20,847 nt of DNA from DASYAN01 sp036501345. Lineage in GTDB: Bacteria; Chloroflexota; Ktedonobacteria; Ktedonobacterales; Ktedonobacteraceae. The notes below the pieces were generated by a model. It saw nothing but the letters and a program-made list of their open reading frames with translations. It was not told the DNA's origin and did not search any database. Where the stretch lies: NCBI GenBank assembly GCA_036501345.1, contig DASYAN010000246.1:1-20847 (forward strand), given 5' to 3'. This document shows, piece by piece, positions 15,631 to 20,847 of this stretch. Made by a program: the position numbers and the translations under genes. Each line of letters begins with the position of its first letter. Within the stretch, counting starts at the first letter, position 1.

Positions 15631-15705
15631 GCCAGAAATGTGCCATAGTTGGCTGGTTAATGATCACTTCTATGATTGATTTGTGATTTTTGGCACATTT
15701 CTGGC
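15631..15705. repeat. Perfect 15-bp inverted repeat with 45-nt spacer
   Basis: GCCAGAAATGTGCCA (15631-15645) and TGGCACATTTCTGGC (15691-15705) are exact inverse copies. The right arm is followed by AC, giving TGGCAC twice in direct order 11 nt apart. The element lies 220-295 bp upstream of the cupin start and about 390 bp upstream of the divergent ATPase. It could be a regulator site, a foldback element or a recombination site. No flanking target duplication is seen. Confidence 0.55.
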
Positions 15706-15835
15706 ACGTTCTGATAGCCATAGACAGAGAATAGATTCTATGATTAGGGTACAAAAAGCAATTGTATCGCATACTGCAAAATAGGCTGTTGTATGTGAGA
15801 GATGCCATCAAGTGGAAGCAAATGTAGGCTGGAAA

Positions 15836-15859
15836 ATCCATTCATAATGCTGAATGGAT
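15836..15859. repeat. Short hairpin-forming inverted repeat
   Basis: ATCCATTCA and TGAATGGAT pair perfectly over 9 bp with a 6-nt loop (TAATGC). It lies just upstream of the likely promoter of the 475-residue ATPase gene. There is no T-tract on the plus side, so it is more likely a regulator site than a terminator. Confidence 0.35.
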
Positions 15860-15873
15860 AAATTTATTAAGCA

Positions 15874-15903
15874 TTGTTAGAATAGTGGTTCATTAGCTAT
15901 ACT
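15874..15903 (+). promoter_or_regulatory. Candidate promoter of the 475-residue ATPase gene
   Basis: TTGTTA (15874-15879), an 18-nt spacer and TATACT (15898-15903) resemble a sigma-70 promoter. The predicted start near 15910 leaves a leader of about 190 nt. The -10 hexamer sits inside AGCTATACTCAG, one arm of a spaced inverted repeat, so binding there would repress. Confidence 0.4.
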
Positions 15904-16022
15904 CAGCATTTCATTTACTGTATACTAGCCAAAGGAAGCCCGATTATAAATCATCCGGCTATCCTGAGAGAGACCTTCACCAATCGCTACAGCCTTGAGA
16001 AACAATCGGTCTGAGTATAGCT
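15895..16022. repeat. Spaced 12-bp inverted repeat bracketing the ATPase promoter leader
   Basis: AGCTATACTCAG (15895-15906) and CTGAGTATAGCT (16011-16022) are perfect inverse copies whose centres are 116 bp apart, close to a whole number of helical turns. The first arm contains the predicted -10 hexamer; the second lies 76 bp before the start codon. Paired operators able to loop, or a long-range leader RNA stem, are both possible. Confidence 0.5.
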
Positions 16023-16097
16023 TGGGATGCCCTCATCGTTGATGTTGTAGAGAAATGCCTATGTACGCTTGAGACTCTAGCTAAGTAGGAGGCTCCA

Positions 16098-17525
16098 ATG
16101 GCACTTGCTAGTAGTATTCCCAGCCATAATCCCTATGGTCACTTGACTGCAATCCGTGATCCTAAATTGTTCGTTGGTCGTACGCATGAACTGAGACGTC
16201 TGTACGCTAGCATTAACGATCAACAGTGTATCTCTATTGTCGGGACGCGCAGAATAGGGAAATCTTCCATCTTATGCTGCATGCAACTTCCAGAGATGCA
16301 AGAACGCTACGCCTCTGAGTATGACCTGAGTAAGCACATCCTCGTCTTTGTGGATCTTGGCGAGTTTGTTCAAAAGACGAGAGACGACTTCTTTAACCAC
16401 ATTGCGACTCAGTTAGTGGTACAGTGTAAGGACCATCTTCCTCTAGAGATGCCTTCCAGGAGCAACGCAGACGGATTTAGTGACCTGCTCGACGAGATCA
16501 AAGAGACCAAATTTCATCCCGTATTGCTACTTGACGCATTCGATACTATCACGCGTAACCCACAGTTTGATCCCAACTTCTTTACGTTTCTGCGGGCACA
16601 GGCTAATCGTGGCAGAGTCTCGTATGTAACGGCGTCTATCGCGTCCTTGGATAAGTTTTGTCACCCAGACATCGTTGGTTCACCCTTCTTCAACATCTTT
16701 AGTCTCTGTCACCTGGGGCCTCTGATGGAAAAGGAAACACAGCAGCTTATTACAACTCCTACCCATAATAGCGAGTGTCAGTTTACTGAAGATGAGGTCA
16801 AGAGGGTAGTGCACCTTGCTGGTCGCCATCCATTTTTCATCAACCGTGTGTGCTATTGGCTTTTCGAGGAGAAGTGGTATAAGGACTATGCTTCTGAGCG
16901 GGCAATGCTCAAGTATGTAAAAGATCTAGCCCATGAAGATCTTTTGCCTCACTTCGAACATATATGGAACGCTTCCTTGGATACAGAGCAGCGGGAAGAC
17001 CTGAAAGAGGAGGCACGTCGCAAAGAGGTCAAGCAGAGGCGAATGCCTGAATTGAGTGAAAGTGCTCTCTTTCGCAAATTTGTGCGCAACACTTGCAACA
17101 TCAAATCTGCCCAGATTACCGGGAAGCATCTTGAGAAAGTACTGGAAAACCTTAATGATGCGAAAGTGCTGGGAGAAAGTCACTTGATTGATCTTGATGT
17201 GGTGTATATGCGTGCACAAAGCGAGCCTTCACCACATCTACCCTTGCAAAAGGGACTTATTGTGCGCAAAATATTATGTGAAGCATTTGAGAGGCTGCGT
17301 CCCAATGAGATGCAAACCGATATGTCAGTGGTGTGGCGCTTATATAATATTCTCGATTACAGCTACTTCAAGCCACATGCCAATATGAATAATGAGCAGA
17401 TTGCAGCTCGGCTAGGCATCAGTCTGCGTCAGTTCTATCGAGAAAGGGGCAGAGCTATTGAGCTATTGCTGAATACATTGATTGAGATGGAGACCTCCAC
17501 TAGAGATAATCTAGACGACACATGA
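16098..17525 (+). CDS. STAND-like P-loop ATPase with C-terminal helix-turn-helix, 475 residues
   Basis: The N-terminus carries HNPYGHLTAIRDPKLFVGR, then Walker A VGTRRIGKSS (K55), Walker B VLLLDAFD (D146), YVTASIASLDKF (sensor-like), SPFFNIF, and GRHPFFINRVCYWLF, a GxHP motif as in STAND/SWACOS NTPases. The position after the Walker B Asp, usually the catalytic Glu, is Ala, with D149 nearby. So hydrolysis may be weak or use another residue. A charged linker follows. The C-terminus has a helix-turn-helix at about 431-452 (NEQIAARLGISLRQFYRERGRAI) that may bind DNA. AGGAGG lies 5 nt before the ATG. It is divergent from the cupin/propeller-ATPase operon and shares the same ATPase entry motif with it. 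A DNA-binding signalling ATPase that could regulate the neighbouring operon is plausible; no effector domain is visible. Confidence 0.85.
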   Translation: MALASSIPSHNPYGHLTAIRDPKLFVGRTHELRRLYASINDQQCISIVGTRRIGKSSILCCMQLPEMQERYASEYDLSKHILVFVDLGEFVQKTRDDFFNHIATQLVVQCKDHLPLEMPSRSNADGFSDLLDEIKETKFHPVLLLDAFDTITRNPQFDPNFFTFLRAQANRGRVSYVTASIASLDKFCHPDIVGSPFFNIFSLCHLGPLMEKETQQLITTPTHNSECQFTEDEVKRVVHLAGRHPFFINRVCYWLFEEKWYKDYASERAMLKYVKDLAHEDLLPHFEHIWNASLDTEQREDLKEEARRKEVKQRRMPELSESALFRKFVRNTCNIKSAQITGKHLEKVLENLNDAKVLGESHLIDLDVVYMRAQSEPSPHLPLQKGLIVRKILCEAFERLRPNEMQTDMSVVWRLYNILDYSYFKPHANMNNEQIAARLGISLRQFYRERGRAIELLLNTLIEMETSTRDNLDDT

Positions 17526-17527
17526 TT

Positions 17528-17561
17528 AGGAGAGAGACTAAGAAAGCGTTCTCTTTCTCCT
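17528..17561 (+). terminator. Hairpin after the ATPase gene, likely terminator
   Basis: AGGAGAGAGA (17528-17537) pairs with TCTTTCTCCT (17552-17561) over 10 bp with one G-T wobble, starting 3 nt after the end of the stop codon. A pyrimidine-rich tract with TTTT (17567-17585) follows some bases later. It is imperfect for an intrinsic terminator but well placed. Confidence 0.42.
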
Positions 17562-17618
17562 ATCAAAGTGTCCCCCTTTTCCCCTAGGAAAAAAACTTTT
17601 TCATCAGGTATCCTACCT

Positions 17619-17646
17619 TTGTGACCCCTCTGACTTTGAATACAGT
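17619..17646 (+). promoter_or_regulatory. Candidate promoter of the PIG-V-like gene
   Basis: TTGTGA (17619-17624), a 16-nt spacer and TACAGT (17641-17646) match the sigma-70 consensus at 4/6 in each box. The start would fall near 17653, 30 nt before the gene. The match is modest. Confidence 0.3.
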
Positions 17647-17682
17647 TTAGAAAAGGTGCTGAGGAGTTAACAGAGGTTTTTA

Positions 17683-18864
17683 ATGATGCTAAAGCCAAAA
17701 ACCGCTTGGAAAGAGGCGGCCTGGATTTTTGGGCTGAGCCGTCTAGCCATCCTCTTGTCTATATATCTTGCTGTAACTTTCTTGCCGATCACTCCCCCAG
17801 GCAGTCCTGTGATGTTTCGTGGACCACTCAAGTGCTCTTATACTCTTACTTGTTTCTTGCTAAGCGGGTGGCGCTGGGATGCCGTTCATTATGTAACAAT
17901 TGCTCACGATGGCTATACCCTGACACCGCTTACAGCCTTCTTCCCACTTTTTCCGTTATTGATACGTGGTGTAGGATTTCTCTTAGGTGGATCTGTCATG
18001 GCTGACTATGCAGCTGGACTCATTATTGCTAATGCCTGTTTCTATAGTGCTCTGGTCTTATTCCACCACTTGGTATCCAAAGATTTCGGTCACAATGTCG
18101 CAAAATATGCCTTGATCTATCTGGCCTTTGCTTTCTATGGCATCTTCTTTTTCATAGGCTATAGCGAGTCACTCTTCTTACTCCTAACGCTAGCCGCCTT
18201 CCTCTTTCTGCACCGAGGAAAACCGCTGGACTGGTGGCTTGCGGGACTGTGCGGTTTATTAGTTGCTCTGACACGCCCAACGGGTATCGTACTCATCGCT
18301 GCCTTCCTGGCGCTATTCGTGCAAAGATTTGGGCTACGTACTCTGCTAACACGAGAGAACTGGTGGCGAAAGCTCAATGCTTTCCTCTCTATAGTCCTCA
18401 TTCCTGCCGGACTGCTGATCTACATCCTCTACCAATGGAGGGTCCTTGGCAACCCATGGCTTTTTACTATTGGGCAAGCACGTATAGGGCAGCGTTTTCT
18501 TGCTTTTCCCTGGGTGGGGTTCATTACCGCTATTCAGCTATTTATTTCAGGGGGATCTGTGGTAAGCCTGACTGATACCGTCTTTACACTTGTACCACTG
18601 GTAGCACTTATAATGGGATGGAAGCTACTACCTCTCCACTATCGTGTTTATTCCCTAACAACGATTCTATTTGTACTCTGCGAACCAAGCCAAAAAGATG
18701 GGCTGTTGTCAGTTCCACGCTTTTTGCTCGTTGTATTTCCTATTTTTATCCTATTCGCGATATGGAGTAAATATCGTCGTATTTTATACTACTTGATGAT
18801 ACCTTCTGTGATTTTCTTTGTTATTCATACTATGCTGCTCGCTAGCTACAGTTGGGTCGCATGA
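17683..18864 (+). CDS. PIG-V-like integral membrane mannosyltransferase
   Basis: This 393-residue polytopic protein has about nine or more hydrophobic segments, the first near 17-36. After it comes the family signature WRWDAVHYVTIAHDGY at 63-78 and FFPLFPLL at 86-93, with the presumed catalytic Asp D66 in the first extracytoplasmic loop. These are hallmarks of GT-C enzymes of the PIG-V type. In eukaryotes they add mannose from dolichol-phosphate-mannose to GPI; in bacteria they transfer hexose from a polyprenol-phosphate donor to cell-surface acceptors. The start is one of two adjacent ATG codons (17683 or 17686), with GAGG about 6 nt upstream. It converges with a GT2 gene whose product resembles polyprenol-phosphate-mannose synthase, the enzyme that would make its donor. 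Acceptor and sugar are not readable from sequence. Confidence 0.83.
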   Translation: MMLKPKTAWKEAAWIFGLSRLAILLSIYLAVTFLPITPPGSPVMFRGPLKCSYTLTCFLLSGWRWDAVHYVTIAHDGYTLTPLTAFFPLFPLLIRGVGFLLGGSVMADYAAGLIIANACFYSALVLFHHLVSKDFGHNVAKYALIYLAFAFYGIFFFIGYSESLFLLLTLAAFLFLHRGKPLDWWLAGLCGLLVALTRPTGIVLIAAFLALFVQRFGLRTLLTRENWWRKLNAFLSIVLIPAGLLIYILYQWRVLGNPWLFTIGQARIGQRFLAFPWVGFITAIQLFISGGSVVSLTDTVFTLVPLVALIMGWKLLPLHYRVYSLTTILFVLCEPSQKDGLLSVPRFLLVVFPIFILFAIWSKYRRILYYLMIPSVIFFVIHTMLLASYSWVA

Positions 18865-18968
18865 CCTTCTCACAGCCATGTGCAGCATAAACGCAGAGGG
18901 CATCGCCAGCAGAAAGAAGATTTGTCCCAGCAAATTAACCCTGGCAGAGCACGGTGAACATATTTCCA

Positions 18969-19718
18969 CTAAACATGGATTTTCTGTGGCTGCGTCTGGC
19001 TCACCTGGGTCAGTTCCATCAGAAGAAGTGGCTTTTTGAAACGACGGCGCAAGAGCATTGCCAAGGCAGGCCAACCATCTTTCCAAGGCTGTAATTTCTT
19101 TTCTTTGCGTGGCTGATAGCTAATAGACATCTCAAAAATGCGATAGCCAGCTCGCAGAATACAGGCCGTAATCTCTGGCTCGATCTCGAAACGGCGCCCC
19201 TCCATAGGCAAAGCGTGCGCGATACTCGCTGGTATCAATTTATAGCAAGTTTCCATATCATGAATATGGCAACCATACAGGATATTCGTAATCGTGGTCA
19301 GGAAACGATTACCCCACCGTGTAGTAAACTTCTGGTGTGAGAGATCACGCACTCCATAAACAGCTACTTGACGATGACCAGCGCGGGTCATTTCTTCCCA
19401 CTTATGAACCAGAGCAGGCAAATCTTGCGGATCATACTCCATATCGGCATCTTGCACGGTGACCAGATCGCCAATTACCAACCCAAAGCCGGTACGCAAC
19501 CCAACCCCTTTGCCTTGATTGTGGTCATGGCGCACATAGCGATAGGTATCAAACGGAGCTTGTTGGCGAAGCTGCTGCAGAATCTCCCAAGTGCGATCCG
19601 TTGAAGCATCATCCACAACAATTACATCAAGATCCAGAGAGACACGTGAAAGCAGCTCCAGGACCTGAGCCACTGTGTTCTCTTCATTATACACAGGAAC
19701 AATTACTGAGACACGCAT
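18969..19718 (-). CDS. GT2 glycosyltransferase, polyprenol-phosphate hexose synthase-like
   Basis: This 249-residue protein has a GT-A fold: VSVIVPVYNEENTV at 3-16, IVVDDASTDRT at 33-43 (nucleotide-binding D36, D37), HNQGKGVGLRTGF at 66-78, the metal-binding DxD in QDADMEYDPQDL at 89-100 (D90, D92), and METCYKLIPA near 175-185 with R and E residues after it (GRRFEIEPEI). This order is typical of DPM1/DPMS-type enzymes that transfer mannose or glucose from a nucleotide sugar to polyprenol phosphate at the membrane face. There is no C-terminal TM domain, as in DPM1 of the short type. The start ATG has GAGG about 10 nt upstream. It converges with the PIG-V-like transferase gene, leaving a gap of about 100 bp with no clear terminator. 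A joint surface-glycan or glycolipid role is inferred. Confidence 0.86.
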   Translation of the reverse strand: MRVSVIVPVYNEENTVAQVLELLSRVSLDLDVIVVDDASTDRTWEILQQLRQQAPFDTYRYVRHDHNQGKGVGLRTGFGLVIGDLVTVQDADMEYDPQDLPALVHKWEEMTRAGHRQVAVYGVRDLSHQKFTTRWGNRFLTTITNILYGCHIHDMETCYKLIPASIAHALPMEGRRFEIEPEITACILRAGYRIFEMSISYQPRKEKKLQPWKDGWPALAMLLRRRFKKPLLLMELTQVSQTQPQKIHV

Positions 19719-19898
19719 AAGATGGAACCTCGTACTTACTTAATAGAACATACTCAAGACAGAAAGCTAAAAATACTCTACTATCGAATAAACGAATGAA
19801 GCTGAACATAGCAACAAAGACTACATCTCTCGGAAGAAAGAACAAGAATACAGTGGGAAAAACATCCTTCTTGTCGCATGTCAAAAAGGACTATCCCC

Positions 19899-19927
19899 TT
19901 GTTGGCCGCATACACTTATGGTACAAT
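19899..19927 (+). promoter_or_regulatory. Promoter of the metallo-beta-lactamase-fold gene
   Basis: TTGTTG (19899-19904), a 17-nt spacer and TACAAT (19922-19927) form a good sigma-70-like promoter. The predicted start near 19934 leaves a leader of about 50 nt to the ATG at 19985. It argues against a start of translation at 19796. Confidence 0.55.
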
Positions 19928-19984
19928 ACATTGCGGGCGAGGACAACAGTCCCCGCCCAATCTCATATAAGAAAGCACATTTTT

Positions 19985-20638
19985 ATGGAAATTTCCTGGC
20001 TCGGCCACTCTTGTTTTCAATTACGAGGCAAGAACATTGTCTTGATTACTGATCCATTTACACCTCAAGAAGTTTCTTCACAGGGCGATGCATCGCGGCT
20101 GGGTAAACTCAACACCTCTATTGTCACTATCAGCCACAACCATCCAGGCCATAACAACGCTAATGGAGTGAGTGGCAATCCACGTATTGTACGTGGTCCC
20201 GGTGAGTATGAGATAAATGATGTTTTGATTACAGGCGTTGCCTCCTACCATGATGATAAGCATGGGAAGGAATATGGCCGTAACACGATTTATATTATCC
20301 ACATAGATGATTTAGCTATCTGCCACCTGGGAGATCTGGGTCATACGTTACACGAAGAACAGCTAGAAGAGGTGGCTGATGCCGATATTCTCTTTGTTCC
20401 TATCGGTGGTGGGCATTCGCTCAATGCGACACAGGCGGCAGAGGTTATCAGCCAAGTAGAGCCACGTATTGTTGTTCCTATGCATTACCATAGTACAGCA
20501 ACAGATGAGTTACCTCCAGCACTGGCAACATTTTGCCGGGAGATGGGAGTCGAGGCGATAAATCCACAGCCCAAGCTGACCGTGACGCGAAACTCTCTTC
20601 CCGCAGAGATGCAGGTGGTGCTACTTGCTACACGTTGA
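19985..20638 (+). CDS. Metallo-beta-lactamase-fold hydrolase (Lactamase_B_3/UlaG-like)
   Basis: This 217-residue protein begins with the family-typical MEISWLGHSCFQLRGK and continues with ITDPF (21-25), SHNHPGHNN (H51, H53, H56), RGPGEYEI at 70-77, HLGDLGHTL (D117, H120), VPIGGGHSLNA and VVPMHYHS (H167). The fold and histidines mark a metal-dependent hydrolase. The HxHxDH Asp is Gly here, which appears to be tolerated in this RGPGEYE subgroup. The in-frame ATG at 19796 would add 63 residues with no resemblance to the family. A promoter lies inside that stretch, so 19985 is preferred although its ribosome binding site is weak (AAGAAAG). The substrate is unknown; the UlaG relatives open lactone rings and many others are uncharacterised. 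It is divergent from the GT2 gene with a 266-bp gap. Confidence 0.85.
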   Translation: MEISWLGHSCFQLRGKNIVLITDPFTPQEVSSQGDASRLGKLNTSIVTISHNHPGHNNANGVSGNPRIVRGPGEYEINDVLITGVASYHDDKHGKEYGRNTIYIIHIDDLAICHLGDLGHTLHEEQLEEVADADILFVPIGGGHSLNATQAAEVISQVEPRIVVPMHYHSTATDELPPALATFCREMGVEAINPQPKLTVTRNSLPAEMQVVLLATR

Positions 20639-20676
20639 ACAACGTAAAATAATTAACTGCTTTAGATATAGTGATC

Positions 20677-20820
20677 TAACGCAATTTATTGCCATGGGTG
20701 GTAGGGACTCGATTTACCGTGTGCCCTTTGGGTATCGCGCCCGTTGTATCCCATTAACGCAATTCATTGCTAACAGGTAGGTGCCCGATTTACCGTGCGC
20801 CCTTTGGGTATCGCGCCCGT
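20677..20820. repeat. Two copies of a composite noncoding repeat, with 35-bp near-identical cores
   Basis: A 35-bp core starting CGATTTACCGTG and ending TCGCGCCCGT occurs at 20710-20744 and 20786-20820 with a single mismatch. Each copy is preceded by TAACGCAATTNATTGC (20677-20692 and 20755-20770), so the unit of about 76-78 bp is tandemly duplicated. GC-rich sequence follows to the window edge and may continue the array. It has no coding appearance and GC content well above the adjacent genes. It is likely a dispersed intergenic repeat family of this genome. Confidence 0.65.
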
Positions 20821-20847
20821 GGGTGGGGCGGCTCCAGGCCCAAGGAG

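Larger units (their letters stand above)
15412..16087. other. Divergent intergenic region, about 690 bp, rich in inverted repeats
   Basis: This gap separates the divergent cupin operon and the 475-residue ATPase gene. It contains a perfect 15-bp inverted repeat (15631-15705), a 9-bp stem (15836-15859) and a spaced 12-bp inverted repeat (15895-16022) that overlaps a likely promoter. No frame in it has a convincing ribosome binding site or protein-like composition. Confidence 0.5.

Noticed and set aside
15623..15841. 72-residue minus-strand open frame in the divergent region
   Set aside because: It has no ribosome binding site and crosses the 15-bp inverted repeat; its composition is not protein-like.
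18784..19086. 100-residue minus-strand frame between the convergent glycosyltransferase genes
   Set aside because: It overlaps the ends of both supported genes in another frame and shows no motif.
19796..19984. In-frame N-terminal extension of the metallo-beta-lactamase-fold protein
   Set aside because: The added 63 residues are basic and unlike the family, which starts at MEISWLGHSCF. A promoter lies within this stretch and no ribosome binding site precedes 19796.
20632..20645. Hairpin ACGTTG-AA-CAACGT at the end of the metallo-beta-lactamase-fold gene
   Set aside because: The stem is 6 bp with a 2-nt loop, too tight to form well, and no T-tract follows.
1..20847. CRISPR array, rRNA, tRNA, full insertion sequence or prophage genes
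   Set aside because: No regularly spaced repeat-spacer pattern, no structural RNA signature and no transposase, integrase or phage structural gene was seen on either strand.

Overview
The window looks like a chromosomal segment of a bacterium with moderate GC. The gene content points to the Chloroflexota, most likely Ktedonobacteria. The evidence is a RGPGEYE-type metallo-beta-lactamase-fold protein, a CruA/CruP-like flavoprotein, a TIR-TPR protein, and two large NPY...DP..F.GR-type signalling ATPases. This assignment rests on family resemblance only; no rRNA or tRNA is present to confirm it.

Left part (1-5930). A partial, unrecognised minus-strand gene runs off the left edge. It has a tandem 14-bp repeat upstream, followed by a 51-codon remnant of a ROK-family sugar kinase/regulator. 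Next comes a tight minus-strand operon, read from right to left: HAD hydrolase, SAM methyltransferase, CruA/CruP-like FAD protein, with a GTGA overlap and a 3-nt gap. Upstream of it, in the same direction, lies clpP. clpP has a clear promoter overlain by a degenerate CIRCE-like operator, and its catalytic Asp position is Asn. A 32-residue single-pass membrane protein with its own terminator and an upstream 16-bp palindrome follows.

Middle part (5931-9683). Two plus-strand genes follow. The first is a TIR domain fused to five TPRs, behind a strong promoter. The second is a membrane-anchored protein made of a zinc ribbon, one TM helix and a periplasmic binding fold of the LivK/Peripla_BP_6 type. 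An 84-bp inverted-repeat element flanked by an 8-bp direct repeat sits immediately after the TIR gene stop codon and resembles a small non-autonomous mobile element.

Central right (9684-17525). A minus-strand operon encodes a cupin, a 1605-residue protein and a 143-residue tryptophan-rich protein. The large protein carries two seven-bladed FG-GAP/PQQ-like beta-propellers, a helical-repeat region, a beta domain, a P-loop ATPase and a C-terminal winged helix. About 690 bp of inverted-repeat-rich DNA separates it from a divergent 475-residue ATPase-HTH protein of the same NPY...DP..F.GR class. This block is the best candidate for an undescribed sensing, signalling or defence system.

Right part (17683-20847). 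A PIG-V-like polyprenol-phosphate-mannose-dependent glycosyltransferase converges on a DPM1-like GT2 enzyme, a plausible donor-synthase/acceptor-transferase pair. A metallo-beta-lactamase-fold protein follows; its start is best placed at 19985 behind a good promoter. The window ends in two copies of a 35-bp noncoding repeat.
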